Source: Pseudoxanthomonas jiangsuensis
GTDB lineage: Bacteria; Pseudomonadota; Gammaproteobacteria; Xanthomonadales; Xanthomonadaceae
Length of the DNA stretch: 64,000 nucleotides
Reading direction: 5' to 3'
Assembly (NCBI RefSeq): GCF_010093185.1
Contig: NZ_PDWL01000018.1
Span: 1 to 64,000, forward strand
Part shown: positions 9,114-17,652 of the stretch, in pieces
Position numbering within the stretch: the first letter of the stretch is position 1
How the letters are laid out: every line of letters starts with the position of its first letter
Translations under genes and position numbers: made by a program
The notes under the pieces: model-generated
Databases searched by the model: none
What the model was told of the DNA's origin: nothing
Seen by the model: the letters and a program-made list of their open reading frames with translations, nothing else

Positions 9114-10834
9114 TGCCGATGCTGCCCCCCGATGCCGCACCCGCCCCGGTTCGCCTGGGCGCGGGCAATCCGGACCTGCAGGCGCTGGTCACCCAGGCGG
9201 CCGCCGGCGGCACGCCGGTGATGCTGGTGCACCTGGACCTGGACCACTTCGCCTCGGTCAACGAGAACATGAGCGTGGCCGTGGGCGACCTGGCCCTGGA
9301 CCTGCTGGCCCGCCAGCTGGAGGCGGCGCTGGCCGGCCGCGGCCGGCTGTGGCGGCACGGCAGCGACGAGTTCATCGCCGCCATCCCGCTGCGTCCGGGC
9401 ATGCCGCCGCCGGAGTCGCTGGCCCAGGAGCTGCTGGACCAGGTCGAGTCGCCGCTGAGCGTGCTGCCCTACACCCTGTTCCTGAGCGCCAAGGCCGGCA
9501 TCAGCCTGTGCCCGACCCACGCCAGCGACGCGGACGAACTGCTGCGGATGGCCGAGATCGCCGCGCGCCAGGCCAGCCACGACGACGAGCGGCTGCAGTT
9601 CTACGGCGGCCAGAGCCTGCAGAACGTTCACAACGAGAGCGTGATCGCGCGCCAGATCGTCGACGCCATCCCCAACGGCGAGCTGCGCCTGCGCTTCCAG
9701 CCTGAGATCAGCGCCCGCGATGGCCGCGTGGTCGGGATGGAAGCCCTGCTGCGCTGGCAGTCGCCCACCTTGGGGCTGATGGTGCCCGAGCGCTTCATGC
9801 CCACCGCCGAGCGCCTGGGCGTGATCGTGCAGATCGGCGCCTGGGTGCTGGAGAACGCCATCGCCCAGCTGCGGCTGTGGCGCGACGCCGGTTTCGACGA
9901 CCTGTTCCTGGCGGTCAACGTCTCCACCCTGCAACTGCTGCGCCCGGCCTTCGCCGACGAAGTGCTGGCGCTGCTGCGCCAGTCCGCGATCCCGCCCGAG
10001 AGCCTGGTGCTGGAGATCAACGAGAGCGCGCTGGCGGCCAACCTCAACCCGGTCTACGAGGGCCTGGCTACGCTGCGGCGCGAGGGCGTGGTCCTGGCCC
10101 TGGACAACTTCGGCACCGGCGATTCCAGCCTCAGCGCCCTGGTCCGCTACCCGGTGGACATGCTCAAGATCGACCGCAGCTTCATCCGCAGCGCCCCGGC
10201 CGGCGAGCGCGAGACGGCGATCGTGCGCGCGATCATCGCCATGGGCCACCAGCTGAACATGAAGGTGATCGCCAACGGGGTGGAGAGCGAGGCCCAGCTG
10301 GGTTACCTGCGGCGCAGTGACTGCGACGTGTTCCAGGGCTACCTGTTCGGCGAGCCGATGCCGCCGGAGTCGGCCGGCATGGCGCTGCGCCGGCGTTACC
10401 TGCGCCCGGAGCTGTTCGCCACCGCCAAGCACGACCTCACCCTGCTGCTGGTGGACGACGAGGAGAACGTGCTGCGCTCGCTGGTGCGGCTGTTCCGCCG
10501 CGACGGCTACCGGATCCTCGCGGCCGGCAACGTGCGCGACGCCTTCGACCTGCTGGCCACCAACGACGTGCAGGTGATCCTGTCCGACCAGCGCATGCAG
10601 GACATGAGCGGCACCGAGTTCCTGGGCCGGGTGAAGATGCTCTACCCGGACACGGTGCGCATGGTCCTGTCCGGCTACACCGACCTGGCCACGGTCACCG
10701 ACGCGATCAACCGCGGCGCGATCTACCGCTTCCTGACCAAGCCCTGGAACGACGACGAGCTGCGCGAGCACATCCGCCAGGCCTTCCGCACCCACGCCGA
10801 GCGGCAGCCGGTGCGCGGGGACGCGGTGGGCTGA
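9110..10834 (+). CDS. Degenerate GGDEF-EAL protein with C-terminal receiver domain
   Basis: 574 residues in the order GGDEF-like (about 30-165), EAL-like (about 180-430), receiver (about 440-565). The GGDEF motif reads HGSDEF (83-88). In the EAL domain the first Glu (EALLRW) and LKID are kept, but DDFGTG is DNFGTG (Asn333) and the EGVE motif is NGVE (Asn389, replacing the catalytic base). Both enzyme activities are therefore probably lost. The receiver keeps the phospho-Asp (Asp493 in LSDQRM) and a KPW motif, resembling RpfG/HupR-type receivers. It is likely a phosphorylation-controlled cyclic-di-GMP-binding or scaffold protein rather than an enzyme. It ends 3 bp from a convergent kinase gene. 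Confidence 0.9.
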   Translation: MMPMLPPDAAPAPVRLGAGNPDLQALVTQAAAGGTPVMLVHLDLDHFASVNENMSVAVGDLALDLLARQLEAALAGRGRLWRHGSDEFIAAIPLRPGMPPPESLAQELLDQVESPLSVLPYTLFLSAKAGISLCPTHASDADELLRMAEIAARQASHDDERLQFYGGQSLQNVHNESVIARQIVDAIPNGELRLRFQPEISARDGRVVGMEALLRWQSPTLGLMVPERFMPTAERLGVIVQIGAWVLENAIAQLRLWRDAGFDDLFLAVNVSTLQLLRPAFADEVLALLRQSAIPPESLVLEINESALAANLNPVYEGLATLRREGVVLALDNFGTGDSSLSALVRYPVDMLKIDRSFIRSAPAGERETAIVRAIIAMGHQLNMKVIANGVESEAQLGYLRRSDCDVFQGYLFGEPMPPESAGMALRRRYLRPELFATAKHDLTLLLVDDEENVLRSLVRLFRRDGYRILAAGNVRDAFDLLATNDVQVILSDQRMQDMSGTEFLGRVKMLYPDTVRMVLSGYTDLATVTDAINRGAIYRFLTKPWNDDELREHIRQAFRTHAERQPVRGDAVG

Positions 10835-10837
10835 ACC

Positions 10838-12055
10838 TCAGGCGGCGGCCTTGGGCTGGCGCACCGGCAGTACGATGCGGAAGCGCGAGCCCTCGCCCAG
10901 GGTGCTGTCCACGTCGATCCGGCCGTGGTGCTTGGCGACGATGCCGTAGGAGATCGACAGGCCCAGGCCGGTGCCCTTGCCCACCGGCTTGGTGGTGAAG
11001 AACGGATCGAAGATCTTCTGCACCGCCTCCGGCGGGATGCCAGGGCCGCTGTCGGCGATCTCGATCCAGACCTGGTCGCCCTCGTGGCCGGTGCTCAGGC
11101 GCACCGTGCCGCGCTCGCCGATGGCCTGGCCGGCGTTGATCAGGATGTTCATGAACACCTGGTTGAGCTCCGACGGCAGGCATTCCACCGGCGGCAGGTC
11201 GCCGTAGTGCTTCTCCAGCGTGGTGTTGTACTTGAGCTCGTTCCAGATGATGTTGAGGGTGGATTCCAGGCCGGCGTGGATGTCCACCAGCTTCCACGAC
11301 TCGTCGCGCTCGGAGCGGGAGAAGTCCTTGAGGTCCTTGACGATCCGGGTGACCCGCTCGATCCCCTCGCGCGACTCGGTCATCAGCTGCGGCAGGTCGC
11401 GGCTGATGAAGTCGATGTCCAGGCGCTCGCGGGTCTCGTCGATCTCCGCCAGCATCGCCCGTGGGTCGGGCGAGCGTAGCGCGCGCTCGTAGGCGTCGAT
11501 CAGGGCGAACAGGCTGTGCAGGTATTCCTGCAGGCTGCCCAGGTTGGAGTGGACGTAGCCGATCGGGTTGTTGATCTCGTGGGCCACACCGGCGGCCAGC
11601 TGGCCGATCGAGGCCAGCTTCTCGGCCTGCAGGAGCTTCTCCTGGGCGGCGGTCAGGCGCACGTTCAGTTCGGCGTGGCGGCGCAGCAGTTCCTGCTCGT
11701 AGGCGCGGATCCTCTGCAGGTCCTGCATCAGCAGCAGGAAGCTGCCGCCCTCGGCGGGATGGAAATAGACGTGTACCAGCAGCATCGACCCCTGGCCGAA
11801 GGACAGGTGCCCGCTCCAGTGGCCCGCTTCGCGCGCCTGCGGCAGGGCGTCGCGCGGCAGCATCAGTTCCAGGGTCAGGCCGTGGTCGAGGTCGCGCGGG
11901 TAGCACGCCCGGCACAGCGCGTGCGCGGCGTCGTTGGCGTAGGCCCGGGTACCGTCGCCGCGGAACACCAGCAGGCCCTCGAACATGCGGTTGCCCAGCT
12001 CGCGCAGGGCCTGCTTGGACGGGGTGCGGTCTTCGTCTTCGGGAATCGCGTTCAC
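10838..12055 (-). CDS. PAS-HisKA-HATPase sensor histidine kinase
   Basis: A 405-residue soluble histidine kinase. A PAS-like N-terminus (about 15-125) leads through a coiled coil to the HisKA helix with [11 protein letters not shown] (His159). The ATPase domain has an N-box ([16 protein letters not shown]), DSGPGIPP, and a GTGLGLSI G-box. The start is taken as GTG 12055 (then NAIPEDEDR), because the further upstream frame is arginine-rich non-conserved sequence. There is no attached receiver. The convergent gene ends in an RpfG-type receiver, making it a plausible substrate, though this pairing is only inferred from position and domain class. Confidence 0.88.
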   Translation of the reverse strand: MNAIPEDEDRTPSKQALRELGNRMFEGLLVFRGDGTRAYANDAAHALCRACYPRDLDHGLTLELMLPRDALPQAREAGHWSGHLSFGQGSMLLVHVYFHPAEGGSFLLLMQDLQRIRAYEQELLRRHAELNVRLTAAQEKLLQAEKLASIGQLAAGVAHEINNPIGYVHSNLGSLQEYLHSLFALIDAYERALRSPDPRAMLAEIDETRERLDIDFISRDLPQLMTESREGIERVTRIVKDLKDFSRSERDESWKLVDIHAGLESTLNIIWNELKYNTTLEKHYGDLPPVECLPSELNQVFMNILINAGQAIGERGTVRLSTGHEGDQVWIEIADSGPGIPPEAVQKIFDPFFTTKPVGKGTGLGLSISYGIVAKHHGRIDVDSTLGEGSRFRIVLPVRQPKAAA

Positions 12056-12181
12056 GGGCCGGTGCTCGAGGGTCGTGCATCGGATTCTAGCCGCCGCACG
12101 CGGGTGCAGGCAGGACGGACGGGAACGGCGGAAGGGATGCGCCCTCGCCGGCCCCATCGGCGCGGCGGGCGGATGCGGGGC

Positions 12182-12526
12182 TCAGGCGACGGCGAGGTCG
12201 CGGCGCGCCTGCAGCTGCTGGGCCTGGCCCTGGGCATCGTATTCGGGCGCGCTTTCGGCGCGGCCCAGGTGGCGCAGGGCCCAGTTGACCTCGCGCCGGC
12301 GGCGCGCCAGCAGGGCGCCGTTGCTGCGGTTGACCTCGGCCAGTTCGGCCAGGCGCTCGCCGCGGCCGTCGGGCAGATCCGACTCCAGCGCGCGCAGGGC
12401 GACCAGTTTTTCCTGGGTGGAACGCACTAGCAGCTCGACGTCGTGGTCGAGCAGGGCCCGCCGCTCCTCGGCCAGGGCCGAGGCCAGGCGGTCCAGGGCG
12501 GCGTCGCTGGTGGGCAGGCCGTCCAT
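12182..12526 (-). CDS. flgN: Flagellar export chaperone FlgN
   Basis: A 114-residue, largely helical protein matching FlgN, the cytoplasmic chaperone for the hook-filament junction proteins FlgK and FlgL. Seen are the long N-terminal helix (LASALAEERRALLDHD), the NRSNGALLARRRREVN segment typical of the family, and an ALRHLG motif. It lies 3 bp downstream of flgM on the same strand, the usual flgM-flgN pair, and should share the flgM sigma-28 promoter. Its clients flgK and flgL are also in this window. Confidence 0.92.
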   Translation of the reverse strand: MDGLPTSDAALDRLASALAEERRALLDHDVELLVRSTQEKLVALRALESDLPDGRGERLAELAEVNRSNGALLARRRREVNWALRHLGRAESAPEYDAQGQAQQLQARRDLAVA

Positions 12527-12529
12527 CGG

Positions 12530-12835
12530 TCAGCCCAGCAGCTTGTCCATGTCCAGCATGCGCTCGGCGATCTTGGCCGGGTCGATGCGGTAGGTGCCCG
12601 CTTCCAGCGCCTGCTTGACCTGCTCGACGCGGGCGCTGTCCACGGCCGGGGCCGCCGAGAGCTCGCGCTGCAGGGCCTGCAGGCTGGTGGCCTCGCCGGT
12701 CAGGCGCAGGCTGTCGCCGGCCTGGACCGACTCGACCGGGCTGGAGCGGTCCGCACCGGCGGCCGCGGCCCGACCGACCTGGCCGGTGCTGTGCACGGCC
12801 GGAAGCGGGGTGCTGCCTTCGATTTTCTGGCTCAT
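12530..12835 (-). CDS. flgM: Anti-sigma-28 factor FlgM
   Basis: A 101-residue anti-sigma factor that binds FliA until the hook is finished and FlgM is exported through the flagellar apparatus. The disordered, polar N-terminus and the helical C-terminal FliA-binding half (VEQVKQALEAGTYRID, then IAERMLDMDKLLG) are characteristic. A sigma-28 promoter sits 32 nt upstream of the start, giving the classic loop in which FliA makes its own inhibitor. flgN follows at once, and flgA lies 87 bp upstream on the same strand. Confidence 0.95.
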   Translation of the reverse strand: MSQKIEGSTPLPAVHSTGQVGRAAAAGADRSSPVESVQAGDSLRLTGEATSLQALQRELSAAPAVDSARVEQVKQALEAGTYRIDPAKIAERMLDMDKLLG

Positions 12836-12866
12836 GGGGATGAGTCCTTTACGGGGTACGCCAAGG

Positions 12867-12894
12867 GTATCGGCCGGGGCCGGAACAAACTTTA
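12867..12894 (-). promoter_or_regulatory. Sigma-28 (FliA) promoter of flgM-flgN
   Basis: Read on the minus strand: TAAAGTTT (12894-12887), 12-nt spacer, GCCGATAC (12874-12867). Both hexamer-like elements match the FliA consensus except one base. The spacer is one base longer than the usual 11. flgM starts at 12835, giving a leader of roughly 25 nt. Confidence 0.8.
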
Positions 12895-12922
12895 GAGCCT
12901 GATCACAAAAAAATTCACCGGG

Positions 12923-13573
12923 TCAGCGGCTGACCCAGACGTCGCCGCCCGGCCCCACCCTGCCCTGCAGGACCCGGCGGGAGGACAGGTTCTCCACCGC
13001 GACCCGCTCGTTCTCGCCGGCATCGCCCAAGGCGCGGCCGGCCACCCGCACTTCCACCCCGCCGCGGCGCGAGACCAGGGCCACCTGGTCGCCGCGCCGG
13101 ACCAGCCGCGGTGCGGCCAGGTCGGCGGCCGACAGCACGGTGCCGGCCGGCAGGGTCCGCCGCGCCACCTGGCCGACGGCCTGCGCCGGGTCGGCCAGGG
13201 CCGCGCCGGCGATCCGGGCCGCGTCGCGGGTCTCGACGACCAGCGCCTCGGCCGGGATGGCCTCGCCGGCGGCCACCCCGCGGGCCAGCACCAGCACGGC
13301 CTGGCTGCGCCTGAGCTTGACCGGCACGAACAGCCGCCAGCCGCCCGGGCAGGCGACCTCGACCGTTCCCGAGGACGCCTGCTGCGCCTGCAAGGGCTGG
13401 TCGCAGGCCGGCATCCGCAGGGCCGGGTCGAGGTTGGCCTCGGCCTGGCCCCCGGGCACCGCGGCCAGGGCCGCGGCGCGGATCGAGTCCACCGGCTGGA
13501 AACCGCCGGCGGCCAGTGCCACCGTCATCGGCAGGCAAAGCAGGAACATGAGGGCGCAACGGAAGCGGTTCAT
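12923..13573 (-). CDS. flgA: Flagellar basal body P-ring assembly chaperone FlgA
   Basis: A periplasmic chaperone (216 residues) that helps FlgI assemble the P ring. The N-terminus is a Sec signal peptide (basic MNRFR, then LMFLLCLPMTVALAAGG). A SAF-like domain occupies the C-terminal half (RGVAAGEAIPAEALVVETRD; PAGTVLSAADL), with the ending typical of the family (NLSSRRVLQGRV). ATG 13573 is chosen because it starts the signal peptide and lies about 45 nt downstream of a minus-strand sigma-54 promoter. It is divergent from cheV. Confidence 0.93.
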   Translation of the reverse strand: MNRFRCALMFLLCLPMTVALAAGGFQPVDSIRAAALAAVPGGQAEANLDPALRMPACDQPLQAQQASSGTVEVACPGGWRLFVPVKLRRSQAVLVLARGVAAGEAIPAEALVVETRDAARIAGAALADPAQAVGQVARRTLPAGTVLSAADLAAPRLVRRGDQVALVSRRGGVEVRVAGRALGDAGENERVAVENLSSRRVLQGRVGPGGDVWVSR

Positions 13574-13616
13574 GACGGCGGTCCTCGGCCGCAGCGGCAC
13601 GGCAACGCCGCCTCGA

Positions 13617-13632
13617 TGCAAGCGGCGTGCCG
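13617..13632 (-). promoter_or_regulatory. Sigma-54 promoter of flgA
   Basis: Minus-strand CGGCACG-CCGC-TTGCA, with GG and GC separated by exactly 10 nt, as required for RpoN. It lies 44 nt upstream of the flgA start and has the same wording as the elements before fliE, fliL, flgB and flgG. Confidence 0.82.
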
Positions 13633-13653
13633 GAGCGGTGGCCGCCGCCGCCC

Positions 13654-13680
13654 TCAAGCGGCCGCGCGCAGGGCCGATAC
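13654..13680 (+). promoter_or_regulatory. Sigma-28 (FliA) promoter of cheV
   Basis: TCAAGCGG (13654-13661), 11-nt spacer, GCCGATAC (13673-13680). The -10 is near-perfect; the -35 is weaker than at the other FliA sites. Only 7 nt separate the -10 from the cheV ATG, so transcription should start at or beside the start codon. Confidence 0.65.
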
Positions 13681-13687
13681 CGGGCAC

Positions 13688-14635
13688 ATGACCCACAACC
13701 TGCTCAACCGGATCGACCAGCGCACCCGGCTGGCTGGCCACAACCGCCTCGCCCTGCTGCTGTTCCGCCTCGGCGGGCGCCAGCTTTTTGGCGTGAACGT
13801 GTTCAAGGTGCAGGAAGTGCTGCGCCGGCCGCCGCTGTTCCAGCTGCCGGGCCTGCCCGGGCAGTTCGCCGGTGCCGCCGACGTGCGCGGCCGCTCGGTG
13901 CCGGTGCTGGACCTGGGCCTGGCCATCGGCCATCCCGAGCGGCAGGCCCCGGACGAGGACGGCGGCACCCAGTACCTGGTGGTGACCGAATTCAACCGCT
14001 CGGTCCAGGGCTTCCTGGTCAGCGACGTGGAGCGGATCGTCAACATCGCGGTGGAAGATATCCACCCGCCGCCGGACCTGGGCGCGGAAAGCAGCTATCT
14101 CACCGCGGTCACCCGCTTCCAGGGCGAACTGATCCAGGTGCTGGACGTGGAGAGCGTGCTGGCCGACATCACCCAGGCGCGGATGGACGCGACCCTGGCC
14201 CCGGAAATGGCCCTGCCGGCCGACGCCCCGCCCATGCAGGTGCTGGTGGTGGACGATTCGCGGGTGGCGCGGCAGCAGATCCGCAGCGTGCTGGACCAGC
14301 TGGGGGTCGGGGTCACCCTGCTCTCGGACGGGCGCCAGGCGCTGGACCACCTGCTCCAGGTCCATGCCGGCGGCGAGAACCCGGCCAGCCGCTACGCCAT
14401 GGTCATCTCCGACATCGAGATGCCGGCCATGGACGGCTACACCCTGACGACGGAAATCCGGCGCAACCCGGCCCTGTCCGGCCTGTACGTGCTGCTCCAC
14501 ACCTCCCTGTCGGGCGTATTCAACAACGCCATGGTCGAACGGGTCGGAGCCAACGCCTTCGTCGCCAAGTACAGCCCGCACGAACTGGCCGACCACGTCC
14601 TGGCCCGGCTTCGGCAGGTGGCCGAGGCGGCCTGA
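13688..14635 (+). CDS. cheV: Chemotaxis coupling/response-regulator protein CheV
   Basis: A 315-residue fusion of a CheW-like coupling domain (about 1-165) and a receiver domain (about 180-310). It links chemoreceptors to CheA and can be phosphorylated to adapt signalling. The N-terminus DQRTRLAGHNRLALLLFRL aligns with known CheV proteins and fixes ATG 13688 as the start. The receiver phospho-acceptor is Asp242 in ISDIEMPAMDG, with VVDDSR as the acidic pocket and a TS motif (LLHTS). It is transcribed divergently from flgA. No Shine-Dalgarno sequence is visible before the ATG, fitting a leaderless or near-leaderless mRNA. Confidence 0.95.
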   Translation: MTHNLLNRIDQRTRLAGHNRLALLLFRLGGRQLFGVNVFKVQEVLRRPPLFQLPGLPGQFAGAADVRGRSVPVLDLGLAIGHPERQAPDEDGGTQYLVVTEFNRSVQGFLVSDVERIVNIAVEDIHPPPDLGAESSYLTAVTRFQGELIQVLDVESVLADITQARMDATLAPEMALPADAPPMQVLVVDDSRVARQQIRSVLDQLGVGVTLLSDGRQALDHLLQVHAGGENPASRYAMVISDIEMPAMDGYTLTTEIRRNPALSGLYVLLHTSLSGVFNNAMVERVGANAFVAKYSPHELADHVLARLRQVAEAA

Positions 14636-14651
14636 GCCATGCGGACAGGGA

Positions 14652-14691
14652 GGGGCCGGCCAGATTGAAGCGGCCTGGCGCGATGCCTGCC
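14652..14691 (+). repeat. 40-bp motif shared with the flgG upstream region
   Basis: This 40-bp stretch matches 18473-18512 at 32 of 40 positions without gaps. Three blocks are identical: GGGGCCGGCCAG, GAAGCG and GCGATGCCTGCC. It lies 16 nt upstream of the flgB sigma-54 promoter. It may be an activator-binding site or a half-copy of an intergenic repeat. Confidence 0.6.
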
Positions 14692-14707
14692 CCACCGCGC
14701 CCCCGTC

Positions 14708-14722
14708 TGGCACGCCGCTTGC
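14708..14722 (+). promoter_or_regulatory. Sigma-54 promoter of the flgB operon
   Basis: TGGCACG-CCGC-TTGC, a perfect match to the RpoN consensus core with the canonical GG-N10-GC spacing. It lies 34 nt upstream of the flgB ATG at 14757 and should drive flgBCDEF. Confidence 0.88.
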
Positions 14723-14756
14723 CTATGCCATGGCAACGGTCCGTCCGGAGGGCGCC

Positions 14757-15173
14757 ATGTCCAATCCGATCTCTTCCTATTTCGGCATCCACGGCGATGC
14801 CCTGCCCCTGCGCGAGCAGCGGATGAAGCTGATCGCCAGCAACCTGGCCAATGCCGACACCCCCGGCTACCAGGCCCAGGACCTGGACTTCAACGCCGCC
14901 CTGGAATCGGCCAGGCGCCAGCGCGAAGGCCTGCCGTCCACCGGCGCCGTCCTGGCCACCACCCAGGACGGCCACATCGGCGACGCCATCGCCACCGGCC
15001 AGCTGCCGTTCCAGTTCACCCGCCAGGCCACCCAGCCCAGCCTCGACGGCAACACCGTCGACCCGGACGCCGAGCGCGCCGCCTACGGCCGTGCCGCGCT
15101 CGAGTACCGCGCCTCGCTGAGCTTCCTCGAATCCAAGGTGCGCAACATGCTCACCGCGATCACCGGCCAGTAG
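14757..15173 (+). CDS. flgB: Flagellar proximal rod protein FlgB
   Basis: A 138-residue rod subunit exported by the flagellar type III apparatus, first of the flg rod/hook genes. The family signature is near the N-terminus (IASNLANADTPGYQAQDLDF). The C-terminal amphipathic helix pairs with the N-terminal one for axial polymerisation. ATG 14757 (MSNPISSYFGI) is preferred over an in-frame ATG at 14730, which would add residues not seen in the family. A sigma-54 promoter lies just upstream. Confidence 0.96.
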   Translation: MSNPISSYFGIHGDALPLREQRMKLIASNLANADTPGYQAQDLDFNAALESARRQREGLPSTGAVLATTQDGHIGDAIATGQLPFQFTRQATQPSLDGNTVDPDAERAAYGRAALEYRASLSFLESKVRNMLTAITGQ

Positions 15174-15199
15174 CCGCACTCATAGGAGCACTCGCCGCC

Positions 15200-15607
15200 A
15201 TGAGCAACCTGCCGATCTTCGACGTCGCCGGCTCGGCCCTCCAGGCCCAGTCGGTGCGCCTGAGCACCATCGCCAGCAACCTGGCCAACGCCGACTCGGT
15301 GGCCGGCTCGGCCGACGCCGTCTACAAGCCGGTCGAACCGGTGTTCCAGGCCCAGGCCAGCGCCAGCGACCCGACCCTGACCGGCGTGCGCGTGCGCGAG
15401 ATCGCCCAGACCGAAGCGCCGCCGATCCGCCGCTACGAGCCCGGCCACCCGCTGGCCGACGCCGACGGTTACGTGTTCGCCCCGGACGTGGATCCGGTGG
15501 CGCAGATGGTCAATCTCATCTCCGCCTCGCGCAGCTACCAGGCCGGCGTGGAAGTCATCAATACGGCCAAGGAACTCGCCCTGGCCACCCTGTCCATGGG
15601 CCGCTGA
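15200..15607 (+). CDS. flgC: Flagellar proximal rod protein FlgC
   Basis: A 135-residue rod subunit. It has the conserved N-terminal axial motif (STIASNLANADSV) and the C-terminal helix of axial proteins (VNLISASRSYQAGVEVINTAKELALATL). It is exported and polymerises with FlgB, FlgF and FliE between the MS ring and distal rod. It begins 26 bp after flgB with a GGAG-type ribosome-binding site in the gap. Confidence 0.96.
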   Translation: MSNLPIFDVAGSALQAQSVRLSTIASNLANADSVAGSADAVYKPVEPVFQAQASASDPTLTGVRVREIAQTEAPPIRRYEPGHPLADADGYVFAPDVDPVAQMVNLISASRSYQAGVEVINTAKELALATLSMGR

Positions 15608-15618
15608 GGATCCCGAGC

Positions 15619-16284
15619 ATGAGCAGCATCGCGTCCGACATCTATTCCAGCCTCGGCCTGACCGGCTCCAGCACCACCACCAAGAAGGAGGAGTCGCTGG
15701 GCCAGGCCGACTTCCTGCGCCTGATGACCGAGCAGCTGCAGCACCAGGACCCGCTCAAGCCGATGGAGAACAGCGCCTTCCTCGGTCAGCTGGCGCAGTT
15801 CTCCACCGTGCAGGGCATCCAGGAACTGAACACCCAGGTCGGCGATTTCTCCTCGGCCCTGGCCAGCGACCAGGTGCTGCGTGGCGCCTCGCTGGTCGGC
15901 CACGAGGTGCTGGTGCCCTCGGCCAAGCTGCCGCTGGGCGAATCGGGCAGCGTCAACGGCGCAGTCGCCGCTCCGGGCGCCGGCACCGTCGCCTTCACCG
16001 TCAACGACGCCAACGGCCAGAAGGTGTACGAGTTCAGCGTGCCGGCGACCAAGGCCGGCGAGGTCAACTCCGCCTGGGACGGCAACGACGCCTCCGGCAA
16101 CCGCCTGGCCGCCGGCAGCTACAGCGTCACCGCCAGCCACACCGCCAGCGACGGCACCCAGACCAAGCTGGATACCTACATCAAGGGCAAGGTCGACAGC
16201 GTCACCGTCGGCAGCGAAGGCCTCTACCTCGACCTGAACGGCATGGGCACCGTGCCGCTCGACTACGTGCTCCGCATCAGCTGA
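15619..16284 (+). CDS. flgD: Flagellar hook assembly (capping) protein FlgD
   Basis: A 221-residue hook-cap protein, the scaffold that lets FlgE subunits polymerise and is later replaced by FlgK. The N-terminal signature is clear (FLRLMTEQLQHQDPLKPMENSAFLGQLAQFSTVQGI). The C-terminal region carries FlgD Ig-like/Tudor domains (WDGNDASGNRLAAGSYSV). The gene lies 11 bp after flgC and 46 bp before flgE, in the standard flgBCDE order. Confidence 0.95.
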   Translation: MSSIASDIYSSLGLTGSSTTTKKEESLGQADFLRLMTEQLQHQDPLKPMENSAFLGQLAQFSTVQGIQELNTQVGDFSSALASDQVLRGASLVGHEVLVPSAKLPLGESGSVNGAVAAPGAGTVAFTVNDANGQKVYEFSVPATKAGEVNSAWDGNDASGNRLAAGSYSVTASHTASDGTQTKLDTYIKGKVDSVTVGSEGLYLDLNGMGTVPLDYVLRIS

Positions 16285-16330
16285 GCCCTCTCCAACGCAT
16301 GCACCCGCAAGACTCACGCAGGAGTCCGCC

Positions 16331-17626
16331 ATGAGCTTCAACACTTCCCTGTCCGGCATCAACGCCGCCAATTCGGACCTGAACGTCACCGCGAACAACA
16401 TCGCCAACGTCAACACCACCGGCTTCAAGGAGTCGCGTGCAGAGTTCGCCGACCTGTTCTCGTACACCACCTACGGCCTGTCGCGGAACGCGGTGGGCGC
16501 CGGCGTGAAGGTCAGCAACGTGGCCCAGCAGTTCTCCCAGGGCAACATCGACCCGACCGGGCGCAGCCTGGATTTCGCCATCGACGGCGAGGGCTTCTTC
16601 ACCGTCAACAAGAACGGCAACACACTCTACACCCGCGCCGGCAACTTCCAGACCGACAACCAGGGCTACGTGGTCACCCCGGACGGCGCCCGCCTGCAGG
16701 TGTTCGCGCCCAACGCCGGCGGCGACGGCTTCGACGTCGGCCGCCTGACCGACCTGCAGCTGCTGACCACCGACAGCCCGCCGCAGCCCACCGGCGAGAT
16801 CGACCTGATGGTCACCCTGCCGGGCAACGCGGAGGCGCCGGCGATCGCCACGTTCGATCCGAGCGAGCCCAACAGCTACAACGTCTCCAGCGGCGGCGTC
16901 ACCGTGTACGACTCGCTGGGCGTGAGCCACGTGCAGACCTCGTACTTCGTCAAGACCGCCAATCCGAACGAGTGGCAGGTCTACAACTACCTCGATGGCG
17001 AGCCGGTCAACGCGGGAAGCACGCCGTCCGATCCCTCCGCCGTGCCGCCGGTCGCCGCGGTGATCGGCACCCCGGCGACGCTGGTGTTCAGCAACACCGG
17101 CGCCCTCGAGTCGATCGACGGCGTCAGCCCGACCACCGGCGAGATCGCCCTGGAGCCCTATGCGCCCACCACCGGCGCCGGCACCCTGACCATGACCCTG
17201 AACCTGACCGGCAGCACCCAGTACGGCAGCGAGTTCGCCCTGCGCTCGGTCAACCAGGACGGCTACGCCGCCGGCAAGCTGAGCGAGATCAGCGTGTCCG
17301 AGGACGGGGTGGTGTTCGCCCGCTATTCCAACGGCGACGACCGCGCCCTGGGCCAGGTGGCGCTGACCAAGTTCGTCAACCCGCAGGGCCTGCAGCCGCA
17401 GGGCAACAACATGTGGGCGGCCAGCTACACCTCCGGTTCGCCGCGCACCGGTGCTCCGGACAGCTCGGACTTCGGCCAGATCGCGGCCGGTTCGCTGGAG
17501 TCGTCCACCGTGGACCTGACCGAGCAGCTGGTGAACATGATCGTGGCCCAGCGCAACTTCCAGGCCAACGCGCAGATGATCTCGACCCAGGACCAGGCCA
17601 CCCAGACCATCATCAACATCCGCTGA
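16331..17626 (+). CDS. flgE: Flagellar hook protein FlgE
   Basis: The 431-residue structural subunit of the hook. The N-terminal axial motif (VTANNIANVNTTGFKESRAEF) and the C-terminal helix (LTEQLVNMIVAQRNFQANAQM) form the inner core, and the variable middle forms the outer hook domains. Exported by the flagellar type III system and polymerised under the FlgD cap. Its size is close to the E. coli protein. Downstream flgF follows by 26 bp. Confidence 0.96.
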   Translation: MSFNTSLSGINAANSDLNVTANNIANVNTTGFKESRAEFADLFSYTTYGLSRNAVGAGVKVSNVAQQFSQGNIDPTGRSLDFAIDGEGFFTVNKNGNTLYTRAGNFQTDNQGYVVTPDGARLQVFAPNAGGDGFDVGRLTDLQLLTTDSPPQPTGEIDLMVTLPGNAEAPAIATFDPSEPNSYNVSSGGVTVYDSLGVSHVQTSYFVKTANPNEWQVYNYLDGEPVNAGSTPSDPSAVPPVAAVIGTPATLVFSNTGALESIDGVSPTTGEIALEPYAPTTGAGTLTMTLNLTGSTQYGSEFALRSVNQDGYAAGKLSEISVSEDGVVFARYSNGDDRALGQVALTKFVNPQGLQPQGNNMWAASYTSGSPRTGAPDSSDFGQIAAGSLESSTVDLTEQLVNMIVAQRNFQANAQMISTQDQATQTIINIR

Positions 17627-17652
17627 GCCTGAGCGGCTGACGGAGGCTCCGC

